Of a stretch of 64,000 nucleotides of DNA, positions 31,332 to 40,239 are shown piece by piece. Every line of letters begins with the position of its first letter. Positions within the stretch are counted from its first letter, which is position 1. The stretch spans positions 1-64,000 of the forward strand of contig NZ_JANYMP010000021.1 in the NCBI RefSeq assembly GCF_025061645.1. The letters run 5' to 3'. Below the pieces are notes generated by a model. That model worked only from the letters and a program-made list of their open reading frames with translations. It was not told where the DNA came from and did no database searches. Origin of the DNA: Umezawaea endophytica (lineage in GTDB: Bacteria > Actinomycetota > Actinomycetes > Mycobacteriales > Pseudonocardiaceae). The position numbers and the translations under genes were made by a program.

Positions 31332-33856
31332 TGGCGACGACGTTCATCGGGGTTCGGCACCACAGCCCGGCGTGCGCGGGGCTGGTGGCGGCGACCATCG
31401 AGGAGTTGCGGCCGGCGTACGTGCTGGTGGAGGGGCCGGTCGACATGAACGGCAGGCTCGACGAGCTGCTGCTCGGTCACGAGCTGCCGGTCGCGGTCTA
31501 CACGTACTACCGCGACGGGGAGCGGTCGCACGCGTCGTGGACGCCGTTCTGCGACTACTCCCCCGAGTGGGTCGCGCTGACCGCGGGACGGGCGAGCGGG
31601 GCCGAGGTGCGGTTCATCGACCTGCCCGCGTGGCACCCGGCGTTCGCGGGGCGGGGCAACCGGTACGCCGACGCCGAGGCGCGCTACACGGAGGTGACGG
31701 ACAGGCTGTGCCGGGAGTTCGCGGTCGACAACGTCGACGTGCTGTGGGACCACCTGTTCGAGGTGGAGCCCGCTGACGGGTTGGCGGAGCGGTTGACGGC
31801 GTACTTCGACGTGCTGCGCGGGGAGGCTTCCACCGAGCACGCCGACGTGGAGCGCGAGGCGTACATGGCGGCGTGGATCAGGGCGGCGCAGGCGGACGCG
31901 GGTGATCGGCCGGTGGTCGTGGTGACGGGTGGGTTCCACACGCCCGCGCTGCGGGCGATGACCGCCGGGCCTGCGGCGGGGTGGGAGTGGGCAGGGACGG
32001 CGGCGCGGGCGGGTCAGGATTGGACAGGAGCGGCGGCAGCGGCGGGACAGGAGTTGGCGGAGGCACCACTGCCGCTGGGGCAGGAACGGACGGAAACACC
32101 ACCGCAGCCTGGGCAGGAACGGGCAGAGGCGTCGCCGCCAGTTGGGCAGGGGTGGGCGGAAACACCACCGCGGTCTGGGCAGGAATGGGCAGGAACGTCA
32201 CCGCCGGTGGAGCAGGGGTGGGCGGGGGCGTCGGCGGGGCGGGAATGGGTGGGGGCGGGGTGGCCTGCGGTGCCGGAGCCGCCTGTGGAGGCGGTGGGGG
32301 CCAGTTATTTGGTGCCTTACTCGTTTCGGCGGTTGGACGCGTTCACCGGGTATCAGTCGGGGATGCCGTCGCCGGAGTACTACCAGCGCCTGTGGACTGA
32401 CGGGGTGGCCGGTGCGGCGGCGGGGCTGGTCGAGTCGGTGGTGGGGCGGTTGCGGCGGCGGAAGCAGGCGGTGTCGACGGCAGATCTGATCGCGGCGCGG
32501 ACGCTCGCGGAGGGGTTGGCGCGGTTGCGTGGGCACGGTCATCCGTCGCGGACTGATGTGTTGGACGGGCTGGTCGGCGCGCTGGTGTCGGAGGACCTGT
32601 CGCAGCCGACGCCGTGGACGGTGCGCGGGCCGCTGCGGGCGGGCGCGCATCCGGCGGTGGTGGAGATGGTGGCGGCGCTCAGCGGTGAACGGGTGGGGCG
32701 GCTGCACCCGGAGACGCCGTCTCCCCCGCTGGTGGAGGCGGTGAGGGCGGAGCTGTTCGCCCTGGATCTGGACGGCTCGGGTGAGGTTCGGGTCGACCTG
32801 ACCGACTCGCTGGGGTTGCGACGCAGTCGGGTGTTGCACCGGTTGCGGGTGTTGGAGGTCGTCGGGTTCCACCGGTTGTCCGGGCCCAGCGGCGGGGGTG
32901 ATCCGGTGTACACCGAGCGGTGGCTGCTGACGCCGTCCGACAGGAGGCTGCCCGCGCTGATCGAGGCGGCGGCGTACGGGGCGACGCCGGACGAGGCCGC
33001 GGCGGGGGTGCTGCGGGAGCGGGTGCCGGACGCGGGGGTCGACGAGTTGGCGGGGGTGTTGTTCGACGCGGCGCTGTGCGGCATCACGGCGGTGAGCGGC
33101 AGCGTGGTGGCGTCGTTGCGGAGTCGGGTCGCGCGGGTGGCGGACGTGGGGGCGCTCGGGCGGGTGCTGGCGACCGTGGTGGGGCTGTGGCGCTACGACG
33201 GGCTGTTCGGGACGGCGGGCAGTCCGGTGCTGGCCGCGGTGATCGACGGGGCCGTGACGCGGCTGCTGTGGCTGGTGGAAGGGCTGCACGGTGGGGCGGG
33301 TCCCGCTGATCCCCGGCGGCTGCTGGCGGTGGCCGCGGCGCGGGACGCGGTGCTGCACGCCGAGCCGGTGCTGGAGAACGGGCGGGACGCGGCGGTGGCG
33401 GTGCTGCGGCGGGTCGCCGCCGACCCGCAGGGGCCGCCGGACCTGCGCGGGGCCGCGTTCGGGTTCTGCTGGTCGCTGGGTGACGGCGGTGACGTGGAGC
33501 GGGCCGTACGGGGTATGTCCGGGCCGAGGACGATCGGCGACTGGCTGGCGGGGCTGTTCGCGGTGGCCCGCGAGGAGGTGCTGTCGGCGGAGGCCGTGGT
33601 CGAACTGCTGGACGAACTCGTGCACGCACTGTCCGAAGAGGACTTCCTGATCGCGCTTCCCGCTCTGCGGCAAGCGTTTGCGTACTTCCCGCCGTCGGAG
33701 CGGGAGACGATCGCGGAGCGGGTGATGATCGCGCGGGGTGTGCGCGGGTCGGTCGGGCCGCTGCTGCGGGCCGACGTGGACCCGGCGGTGGTCGCGGCGG
33801 GGATGGCGTTGGAGGCCAAGGTCGACGCGGTGCTCGCTCGGGAGGGGTTGGCGTGA
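31331..33856 (+). CDS. DUF5682 protein (YehM-like) with an 11-residue repeat insert
   Basis: An 841-residue protein. The N-terminus has the DUF5682 signature IGVRHHSPACAGL and LVEGPVDMN, then YYRDGERSHASW. Around residues 218-308 the domain is interrupted by tandem 11-residue units of the type GQERAEASPPV. The remaining 530 residues continue the family pattern (YLVPYSFRRLDAFTGYQSGMPSPEYYQRLW). ATG 31331 overlaps the MoxR stop; the in-frame extension to 31289 is part of the previous gene. DUF5682 proteins always accompany MoxR/VWA/SWIM genes but have no assigned biochemical activity. The 3' end overlaps the VWA gene (GTGA). Confidence 0.88.
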   Translation: MATTFIGVRHHSPACAGLVAATIEELRPAYVLVEGPVDMNGRLDELLLGHELPVAVYTYYRDGERSHASWTPFCDYSPEWVALTAGRASGAEVRFIDLPAWHPAFAGRGNRYADAEARYTEVTDRLCREFAVDNVDVLWDHLFEVEPADGLAERLTAYFDVLRGEASTEHADVEREAYMAAWIRAAQADAGDRPVVVVTGGFHTPALRAMTAGPAAGWEWAGTAARAGQDWTGAAAAAGQELAEAPLPLGQERTETPPQPGQERAEASPPVGQGWAETPPRSGQEWAGTSPPVEQGWAGASAGREWVGAGWPAVPEPPVEAVGASYLVPYSFRRLDAFTGYQSGMPSPEYYQRLWTDGVAGAAAGLVESVVGRLRRRKQAVSTADLIAARTLAEGLARLRGHGHPSRTDVLDGLVGALVSEDLSQPTPWTVRGPLRAGAHPAVVEMVAALSGERVGRLHPETPSPPLVEAVRAELFALDLDGSGEVRVDLTDSLGLRRSRVLHRLRVLEVVGFHRLSGPSGGGDPVYTERWLLTPSDRRLPALIEAAAYGATPDEAAAGVLRERVPDAGVDELAGVLFDAALCGITAVSGSVVASLRSRVARVADVGALGRVLATVVGLWRYDGLFGTAGSPVLAAVIDGAVTRLLWLVEGLHGGAGPADPRRLLAVAAARDAVLHAEPVLENGRDAAVAVLRRVAADPQGPPDLRGAAFGFCWSLGDGGDVERAVRGMSGPRTIGDWLAGLFAVAREEVLSAEAVVELLDELVHALSEEDFLIALPALRQAFAYFPPSERETIAERVMIARGVRGSVGPLLRADVDPAVVAAGMALEAKVDAVLAREGLA
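32012..32254 (+). repeat. 33-bp tandem repeat inside the DUF5682 gene
   Basis: About seven units of 33 bp, followed by shorter ones, start at 32012, 32045, 32078, 32111, 32144, 32177 and 32210. Each begins GG(G)CAGGA or a close variant and encodes an 11-residue motif GQ(E/D)xxExxPPx. The units differ mainly by third-base and single-residue changes, so the array keeps its frame. Confidence 0.75.
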
Positions 33857-34956
33857 CGGAGTTGGAGCGGTGGCGGCTGATCCTCGGGGAACCCGCCGAG
33901 CCGCACTGCGGTGGGCTGGAGGGCGCCGGGGCTGGCCGGGACACGGCGCTGGAGTGGCTGTACGGCCGTGAAGCGGATCGGGAGAACCGCGGGGTGCGGC
34001 GCGGCGGACAGGGCGAGTCGGTGCTGAAGACCGTGGACTGGCTGGACGAGGTGCACCGGCTGTTCCCGAAGGAGACCATCGAGCGGTTGGAGCGCGACGC
34101 CGTCGAGCGCTACGACATCACCGAGATCGTCACCGATCCCGAGGTGCTGGCACGGGTCGAGCCGAACGCGGCGCTGCTGCGGGCGGTGCTGCGCACCAAG
34201 CACCTGATGAACCCCGAGGTGCTGGCGATGGCGCGGCGGATCGTGGACGCCGTGGTCGCGGAGCTGACGCGCAAGCTGGCCAAGGAGGTCAAGCTGGCGC
34301 TGAGCGGTACTCGGTCGCGGCGGCCGAGCAACTTCAAGCAGGCCCGCAACTTCGACTTCCGGCGGACGATCCGGTCGAACCTGGCGCACTACGACCCGGC
34401 CGAGCGGCGGGTGTACATCGAGAAGCCGATGTTCTCCTCGCGCACCCGTCGGCACATCGAGCGGTGGCAACTGATCCTGGTGGTGGACCAGTCGGGGTCG
34501 ATGGCGGGATCGGTGATCCACTCGGCCGTGTCGGCCTCGTGCCTGTGGGGTCTGCCGGGGCTCAAGACGCACCTGATCGCGTTCGACACGTCGGTGGTCG
34601 ACCTGACGTCGGACGTGGTGGACCCGGTGGAGCTGCTGATGAAGGTGCAGCTCGGTGGTGGCACGAACATCTCCAAGGCGGTGACCTACGCCGAGGGCCT
34701 GGTGGAGAACCCCCGGCGGGCGATCGTCGTGGTGATCACCGACTTCTACGAGGGCGGCGACGCGGGTCAGTTGGTGCGCACCGTGCGCAAGCTCGTCGAG
34801 CAGGGCTCGGAGGTGCTGGGGCTCGCGGCGCTCGACGAGGACGCGAACCCCGACTACGACAAGGACCTCGCGCAGCGGCTGGCGAACGTGGGCGCGCACG
34901 TCGGGGCGATGACGCCGGGCCGGTTGGCCGAGTTCGTCGCGGAGAGGATCGGCTGA
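33853..34956 (+). CDS. VWA-domain protein (YehP-like)
   Basis: A 367-residue protein with a C-terminal von Willebrand A domain. The MIDAS site is intact: DQSGSM (about 212-217), a Thr in GGGTNISKA and an Asp in VITDFYEGGD. The N-terminal 150 residues are helical (VDWLDEVHRLFPKETIERLE). VWA proteins of this type work with MoxR ATPases, using metal-dependent binding to hold substrates or partners. GTG 33853 overlaps the DUF5682 stop, and the TGA shares its A with the next ATG. Known E. coli counterpart: yehP. Confidence 0.9.
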   Translation: MTELERWRLILGEPAEPHCGGLEGAGAGRDTALEWLYGREADRENRGVRRGGQGESVLKTVDWLDEVHRLFPKETIERLERDAVERYDITEIVTDPEVLARVEPNAALLRAVLRTKHLMNPEVLAMARRIVDAVVAELTRKLAKEVKLALSGTRSRRPSNFKQARNFDFRRTIRSNLAHYDPAERRVYIEKPMFSSRTRRHIERWQLILVVDQSGSMAGSVIHSAVSASCLWGLPGLKTHLIAFDTSVVDLTSDVVDPVELLMKVQLGGGTNISKAVTYAEGLVENPRRAIVVVITDFYEGGDAGQLVRTVRKLVEQGSEVLGLAALDEDANPDYDKDLAQRLANVGAHVGAMTPGRLAEFVAERIG

Positions 34957-36851
34957 TGCGGGACGACCTGCTCGCGCTGACGTCGGACGCGTTGGCGGCG
35001 CTGGCCAACCGGGGTCTGCTGAAGCGCGCGACGAAGGACCTCGACGCGGGCGCGGGTCCCACCGTCGAGGTCGACGGTGGGACGGTGCGCGGCCGGTTCC
35101 CCGACGGGGTCGAGGTCGAGCTGCCCGTCGGGGTCGCGCTCGGGGCTGCGGCCTGCTCGTGCGGCGCGCAGGGGGTGTGCAGGCATCGGATCGCGGTGGT
35201 GCTCGCCTACCAGCGGGAGGGGTCGGGCGAGGCCGCGCCGGTGTTCACGGCGTGGTCCCCCGGCGCCATCGACGACGAGGCGCTGTCCGGGCTGCTGGGC
35301 GTGCGCGGGCTCGCGGCGGCTCGGCGGTCGCACGCCGCCGGGTACCCGGTGCGGCTGCGGCGGCCGACGGCGGCGGATCCGGCCGCGAGCGCCGAACTGC
35401 CGTCGTGCACCGTGCGGTTCCTCGTACCGGGTGAACTCGGGTACGTGCACGCGGACGCGACGGCCGCGCGGCGCGACGAGTTCGTGGCGCACGCGGTGTG
35501 GGCGTTCCGCGAGGCCGACGAGCGCGGGCTGGTCGAGGACGTGGTGCGGTTCGACGTCGGCGGGAGCGCCGGGCCGGACCGGGCGGGGCTGGCGGGTGTG
35601 CTGGAGCTGGCCGACCGGGTGCTGCTCGACGGCGCGGCGCACGCCGATCCGGTGCTGGACGCCGGGTTGCGGCGGGCGCGGGTCGAGCTGGGTGACCGTG
35701 GTCTGCACTGGCCCGCGGCCGCGGTGGACGACCTGGTGGGGCAGTTGCGGGCGTACCGGGAGCGGTCGGCGCACTACCGGGCCGAGCGGTTCGCCGAACT
35801 GGTCGCGGAGCTGCACGCGCGGCACCGGGCGACCGGGGCGAGGTCGCAGGTGCTGGGCACGGACGTGCCCGCCGAGACGCCGCTGCACCGGGTGCGGGTG
35901 ACGGCGCTGGGGTGTCGGATCCGCGGGACGGTCGAGGACCGGACGGCGGAGGTGTTCTTCGCGAGCGGCCCGACCACGCTGGTGCTGCGGCACCGGTGGG
36001 CGATCGGCGAAGGCGAGTCGCCGACGGGGCACGACCTGGTGTCGCGGCGGGTCGCGGGCACCACGTTGGGGGCGCTGGCCGCGTCGAACATCGTGTCCGA
36101 GTCGGCGTCGCGCAGCGCCAGCCGGGTGTTGAAGGTGTCGGCGGGGCGGGTGTCCAAGACGTCGATCACGCCGGTGGGGCGGGCGTGGGAGGGGTTGTCC
36201 GAGCCGGTGTTGGTCCGGTCGCTCGCCGCGGAGGCGGCGGCGTTGGAACGGCTGCCGCCCCGGTTGGTGCGGGCACGGGTCGAGGCCGAGCTGGTGCGGG
36301 TCGTGGCGATCGGCGAGGTGCGGTCGGTGGGGTACTCCCCCGGCGCGCAGCGGTTGGACGCGGTGGTCGCGGACGAGTTCGGTGCGACGGCGAGGATCTC
36401 GGCCACGCACCGGGGGGAGGCTCCTGGCGCGTTGGACGCGTTGGCGGGCGCGTTGGAGTCCGATCCGGTGATGGTGAGCGGGTCGTTGCGGCGGGTCGGG
36501 GGTGTGGTCGTGATCGATCCGCTCGCGGTGCTGACGGGGTCGGGGGTGGTGGTGCTCGACCTGGCCCCGGTGCGGGGTGTCGGTGTGGTGCCGGGGTACC
36601 GCGAGTCGGGGTCGGACCTGATCGGGGCGGCGGTGGACGCGGCGTTGGCGGTGTGCGCGGATGCCGCGCACCGGGGGCTGCGGCACCTCGCGCCGGGGGT
36701 GCGGGCGCGGCTCGGTGAGGCGGCGGCGGGGCTGCGGCGGGTGGGGTTGCACGGGTCCGCGGCCGCGGTGACGGCGTTCGGGGAGGAGGTGAGCGCTCGG
36801 ACGTGGGTGGACGCGCAGGTGCGGCTGCTGGTGGCCCAGGAGTGCCGCTGA
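34956..36851 (+). CDS. SWIM zinc-finger protein (YehQ-like)
   Basis: A 631-residue protein closing the operon. The SWIM motif CSCGAQGVCRHRIAVVLAYQ lies at about residues 67-86, giving the CxC...CxH zinc ligands. Preceding residues (VEVDGGTVRGRFPDGVEVEL) form the usual beta hairpin. The rest has no recognised enzyme motif and is rich in Arg, Ala and Val. SWIM domains bind nucleic acid or protein; in the yeh-type cluster the function is unknown. ATG 34956 overlaps the VWA stop. The gene ends 11 bases from the convergent DoxX-like gene. Confidence 0.87.
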   Translation: MRDDLLALTSDALAALANRGLLKRATKDLDAGAGPTVEVDGGTVRGRFPDGVEVELPVGVALGAAACSCGAQGVCRHRIAVVLAYQREGSGEAAPVFTAWSPGAIDDEALSGLLGVRGLAAARRSHAAGYPVRLRRPTAADPAASAELPSCTVRFLVPGELGYVHADATAARRDEFVAHAVWAFREADERGLVEDVVRFDVGGSAGPDRAGLAGVLELADRVLLDGAAHADPVLDAGLRRARVELGDRGLHWPAAAVDDLVGQLRAYRERSAHYRAERFAELVAELHARHRATGARSQVLGTDVPAETPLHRVRVTALGCRIRGTVEDRTAEVFFASGPTTLVLRHRWAIGEGESPTGHDLVSRRVAGTTLGALAASNIVSESASRSASRVLKVSAGRVSKTSITPVGRAWEGLSEPVLVRSLAAEAAALERLPPRLVRARVEAELVRVVAIGEVRSVGYSPGAQRLDAVVADEFGATARISATHRGEAPGALDALAGALESDPVMVSGSLRRVGGVVVIDPLAVLTGSGVVVLDLAPVRGVGVVPGYRESGSDLIGAAVDAALAVCADAAHRGLRHLAPGVRARLGEAAAGLRRVGLHGSAAAVTAFGEEVSARTWVDAQVRLLVAQECR

Positions 36852-36862
36852 GCCCTGGTGCG

Positions 36863-37294
36863 TCACGCGTCGGCGGCCGGGTCGTGGAGTGCGGCGGTCA
36901 GCTTGGGCTTGTCGTGCAGGACGAGGACCGCGCACAGGACGGTGTAGGTGGCGGCCAGGTACTTGACGAACGGGTAATGGAAGGCGAAGTCCATCAGGGT
37001 GATGTTGAGGCTCACCGCGAAGAGGGCCGCCGCGCCGAGGAAGGTGGTGCGGCGGAACAGGAGCATGACCGCCGGGAGGAACTCGAAGAGCCCCGTCACC
37101 CGCCCGTAGAACGGGGAGTACCCGTAGAAGGCCCACACCAGCGACGTGCCGTCCGCTGTGGACTTCGAGATGGTCCAGTCGCCGTAGTGGTACTGGCCTC
37201 CCAGGAGTTTCACGCTGCCGTAGAACAGGAACACGGCTGACAGCAGCAGCCTGACGGCCAGGATCGCCCTGGACGGCGAGTGGAACCAGATCAC
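36863..37294 (-). CDS. DoxX-like four-helix membrane protein
   Basis: A 143-residue protein with four membrane helices (AVRLLLSAVFLFYGSVKLL, VTGLFEFLPAVMLLF, FLGAAALFAVSLNITLMDFAF, YLAATYTVLCAVLVLHD). GSVKLLGG after the first helix and the VTGLFEFLPA helix fit the DoxX/SURF4-like superfamily, often linked to quinone or redox chemistry in the membrane. It is transcribed divergently from the two-component system at 37450, across a perfect inverted repeat, and could be its target. Confidence 0.72.
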   Translation of the reverse strand: MIWFHSPSRAILAVRLLLSAVFLFYGSVKLLGGQYHYGDWTISKSTADGTSLVWAFYGYSPFYGRVTGLFEFLPAVMLLFRRTTFLGAAALFAVSLNITLMDFAFHYPFVKYLAATYTVLCAVLVLHDKPKLTAALHDPAADA

Positions 37295-37379
37295 GGTAAC
37301 TCCAAGGTCGAGGGGTGGTGGCGACCATGGTGGTGAGCCGGCCGGGGTCGCGGACCGTTCGAAGGTGCCGATCCGCCGG

Positions 37380-37409
37380 CCTTCGGGAGGAAGCGCCTCC
37401 TCCCGAAGG
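37380..37409. promoter_or_regulatory. 12-bp perfect inverted repeat in divergent promoter
   Basis: CCTTCGGGAGGA (37380-37391) is the exact reverse complement of TCCTCCCGAAGG (37398-37409), with a 6-base loop. It lies between the DoxX-like gene (start 37294, minus) and the histidine kinase (start 37450, plus). It could be a dimeric response-regulator site or a leader hairpin. Confidence 0.5.
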
Positions 37410-37449
37410 AGGAAGCGGGGCCCGGTCGAAGTGCCTAGGCTCGGTCGTC

Positions 37450-38616
37450 GTGACGACGGAGGACACGACGTGGCCCACGGCGGCGCGGTGGGCGATCCGG
37501 TTCGGTCCGCTGGTGGTGGCGCTGGTCGCGCTGCTCTTCCTGTTCGAGCCGCGGGGGGTGCTGACGCCGGGGGTCTGGGTGGTGGCGTTGGTGGGCGGCG
37601 CGCTGGTCGTCCCCGGCGGGCGGTGGCCGCTGGCCGTGAGCCTCGCCCAGTCGGGTCTGCTGCTGGTGTCGGTGGTCGCGGTTCCGCCGAGCATCGGGAT
37701 CACCCAGCTACTGGCCGGGGCGGCGTTGGGGGAACTCGCGGTGCGACGGCCGTGGCTGCCCTACTTGGCGTGCGGGACCGCGATGGCCTGCGGCGTGGGG
37801 GCGTTCTACCTGGCCTCGCAGCCCGACGCCGAGCCGGTGCCCACGGTGTTGCGGGTGCTCATCATGGTCGGTGGCCCGGTGTTGGCCGGGCGGCACCTGC
37901 GGTCGTTGCGGGAACTGGCCCAGCGCTACCGCCGGGACGGTCTGGACGCGGTGCGCCTCCGGGACGCCGAGGTCCGCGCGGCGCGGGAGGCCGAGCGCAC
38001 GTCCATCGCCCGTGAGCTGCACGACCTGGTGGCGCACCACGTGTCCAGCATCGTGCTGCGCGTCGGTGTGGCCCGGCACGTCCCGCCCGATCCCGAGGCT
38101 TTCCGCGCGGCGCTGGACGACGTGCACGAGTCGGGCACCGACGCGCTCAGGGACCTGCGCGAACTCGTGTCCGTGCTGCGCGCTCCCGGTGCGTCGGACG
38201 TGGCGCTGCTCAGCCCGGACGGCCTGGACCCGGCGTTGCGGCAGGCGGTGGAACGGTGTGAGCAGGCGGGGTTCGACGTCACCGACGCCATCTCCGAGCG
38301 GGGTGGCGGTCTGGACTCGGTGCGGCGGCTGGCCGTGCTGCGGATCGTGCAGGAGTCGCTGACCAACGTGATGCGCCACGCGCGTCCCGGTTCCACCGTC
38401 GAGGTCGACGTGCGCGGGACGGCCGACCACGTCGAGATCGGTGTGTTCAACGACGGCGCCCCGGTCCGCCGGGTCGACGGGCCGTCGGGGCACGGACTGA
38501 TCGGTATGGCCGAGCGGGTCACCGTGCTCGGCGGCACGTTCAGCGCGGGTCCGACGCCGACCGGGTGGCGCGTGGCCGCGCGGTTCCCCCGTGCGGGCTC
38601 GGCGGTCCACCGGTGA
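37450..38616 (+). CDS. NarL-type sensor histidine kinase
   Basis: A 388-residue kinase. About five hydrophobic segments fill the first 150 residues and form the membrane sensor. The HisKA_3 dimerisation box RELHDLVAHHVSS carries the phosphate-accepting His near residue 190. The HATPase domain has VVNEVL-type N-box variant VQESLTNVMRHA and G-box GHGLIGMAERV. GTG 37450 is preferred; the upstream frame is non-coding in character. Its stop overlaps the response-regulator start (GTGA), so kinase and regulator are co-translated. Confidence 0.9.
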   Translation: MTTEDTTWPTAARWAIRFGPLVVALVALLFLFEPRGVLTPGVWVVALVGGALVVPGGRWPLAVSLAQSGLLLVSVVAVPPSIGITQLLAGAALGELAVRRPWLPYLACGTAMACGVGAFYLASQPDAEPVPTVLRVLIMVGGPVLAGRHLRSLRELAQRYRRDGLDAVRLRDAEVRAAREAERTSIARELHDLVAHHVSSIVLRVGVARHVPPDPEAFRAALDDVHESGTDALRDLRELVSVLRAPGASDVALLSPDGLDPALRQAVERCEQAGFDVTDAISERGGGLDSVRRLAVLRIVQESLTNVMRHARPGSTVEVDVRGTADHVEIGVFNDGAPVRRVDGPSGHGLIGMAERVTVLGGTFSAGPTPTGWRVAARFPRAGSAVHR

Positions 38617-39263
38617 TCCGGGTCGTGCTGGTCGACGACCAGCACCTGGTGCGGGCCGGGTTGCGGATCCTCTGCGACTCCGCGCCGGACGTGGAGACCG
38701 TGGCCGAGGCCGCCAACGGCCACGAGGCGGTGCGCGCGGTCGAGGAGCACCGTCCCGACGTGGTCCTGATGGACCTGCGGATGCCGGGGATGGACGGTGT
38801 CACGGCGACCGCGCGCATCCTCGAACGGCACCGGCACACCAGGGTCGTGGTGGTCACGACGTTCGACGACGACGAGAACCTCTACGGGGCGCTGTCCGTC
38901 GGCGCTTTCGGGTTCCTGCTCAAGGATTCCGCGCCCGAGGACCTGCTCGCGGCGGTCCGCCGGGCGGCGGCGGGCGAGCCGCCGTTCAGCCCCGCCGTGC
39001 TGCGGCGGGTCGTCGGCCGGGCGACCGAACGGCACCGCCCCGCCCCCGCGGGTGAGGACGTGCTGCCGCCGTTGACCCCGCGCGAACGGGACGTGCTCGT
39101 GCTGCTGTCACACGGGTTGAGCAACGCCGACATCGCCGAACGGCTGCACCTCGGTGTGACGACGGTCAAGACGCACGTCGGGTCGCTGCTGACGAAAACG
39201 GGGCTGGACAACAGGGTTCGCCTCGCGCTGCTCGCCCACTCGGCGGGGATCGACGCGGACTAG
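38613..39263 (+). CDS. NarL/LuxR-type response regulator
   Basis: A 216-residue regulator. The receiver domain has the acidic pair in VLVDDQ, the phosphoacceptor Asp in VLMDLRMPGMDG (about residue 54) and the Lys in LLKDS. The C-terminal LuxR-type helix-turn-helix reads LTPRERDVLVLLSHGLSNADIA and VTTVKTHVGSLLTK. It pairs with the kinase encoded just upstream. The inverted repeat at 37380 is a possible binding site. Confidence 0.92.
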   Translation: MIRVVLVDDQHLVRAGLRILCDSAPDVETVAEAANGHEAVRAVEEHRPDVVLMDLRMPGMDGVTATARILERHRHTRVVVVTTFDDDENLYGALSVGAFGFLLKDSAPEDLLAAVRRAAAGEPPFSPAVLRRVVGRATERHRPAPAGEDVLPPLTPRERDVLVLLSHGLSNADIAERLHLGVTTVKTHVGSLLTKTGLDNRVRLALLAHSAGIDAD

Positions 39264-39607
39264 TGGCCCTTGCGGGTGGACGCGTTGCGGACCCACACCC
39301 ACAGGGCGAGCGCGGCCAGCGACGCCACGACGATGATGTCGATGGTGCGCGCGGTGGCGGCGGCCGCGGGACCCGTCTTCTGCACGACCGCGCCGGTGTT
39401 CTGCGCCGGGGGCGTGCTGACGTCCGTCTGCGCGGCGACCACGGTGACGTTCCCGACGAGCGTGATCCCGGCGGGCGACGTGGAGTACGCGGGCGACACG
39501 GCGACGTCGTCGGTCGCGCTCGCGCTGCCCACGACGACCAGCAGTAAGAAGGCGACGGCCAGGAAGCCGGTGAGCACCGTCGCTCGAACCACTCGAAGGG
39601 CCACCAC
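39260..39607 (-). CDS. Exported protein with C-terminal membrane anchor
   Basis: A 115-residue protein with an N-terminal signal peptide (VVRATVLTGFLAVAFLLLVVVGSASA), a short extracellular part rich in Thr, Val and Pro, and a C-terminal helix (DIIVVASLAALALWVWV) ending in RNASTRKGH. There is no LPxTG motif, so it is anchored by the helix rather than by sortase. GTG 39607 follows GGAGGACGAG. It converges with and overlaps the response-regulator gene by 4 bases. Function unknown. Confidence 0.65.
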   Translation of the reverse strand: MVALRVVRATVLTGFLAVAFLLLVVVGSASATDDVAVSPAYSTSPAGITLVGNVTVVAAQTDVSTPPAQNTGAVVQKTGPAAAATARTIDIIVVASLAALALWVWVRNASTRKGH

Positions 39608-39696
39608 GCTCGTCCTCCTCCGGCCGGATGCCGTTGGGCGCCAACGCGTGGATCTACGGGTGCGGCCTGCGGTCGGCTCATCGAGACGGAAGAACG

Positions 39697-40113
39697 TTAC
39701 CCGGCCGTTATCTTCAGCGCGCGGTAGGAAGCGGCGGCGCTGGTGGCCGCGGCGGCGATGATCGCCGACCCGACGACGACACCGCTGAGCGCGATCGGGA
39801 GGCCGTCGGCGAGGCTGTAGCTGCGCAGGGTCTCGACGATGGACGCGACGCCCAGGACCGCCGTGACGACGCTGAGCCACGGGGCGTCGAGCGGCGCCAT
39901 CGCGCGCACCATGGACAGCACCAGCACCGCGCCGCCGATCGACACCACCACCCAGAACCCGGCCAGGTTCTCGCTGAGGACCGATCGGTCGAACGCGAGC
40001 GGCGCGATGATCGACCAGACCGCGGCCAGGAAGCAGACGGTGCTGGTGCGACTGGCGAGCGCGATCAGCTTCAGCACGACCTCTTCGCCGTGCCACTGGG
40101 CGGACTCTTCCAC
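39697..40113 (-). CDS. Four-helix membrane protein of unknown function
   Basis: A 138-residue protein with hydrophobic helices at about 20-38 (STVCFLAAVWSIIAPLAF), 50-68 (FWVVVSIGGAVLVLSMV), 78-92 and 105-128. GTG 40113 has GGAGGG 4-9 bases upstream. No known domain. It lies upstream of the exported protein gene on the same strand, with a 90-base gap. Confidence 0.6.
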   Translation of the reverse strand: MEESAQWHGEEVVLKLIALASRTSTVCFLAAVWSIIAPLAFDRSVLSENLAGFWVVVSIGGAVLVLSMVRAMAPLDAPWLSVVTAVLGVASIVETLRSYSLADGLPIALSGVVVGSAIIAAAATSAAASYRALKITAG

Positions 40114-40239
40114 CTGGCCCTCCGTGCTTCGTTCGGCTTCCCCCGCGACGATTCCACGGCTCGACGGGTGTGTCGATCATCGAGGACGTGCTGGGAGGGA
40201 GGTCACGAGCATGGACGACGGCGGGACGCTTGTCGAGGA

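Noticed and set aside
32012-32254. 33-bp direct repeats as a possible CRISPR array
   Set aside because: Units are contiguous without spacers, in-frame and protein-coding.
34854-37703. 949-codon minus-strand frame opposite the SWIM and DoxX genes
   Set aside because: Low-complexity Arg/Pro/His sequence; the opposite strands contain well-supported genes with domains.
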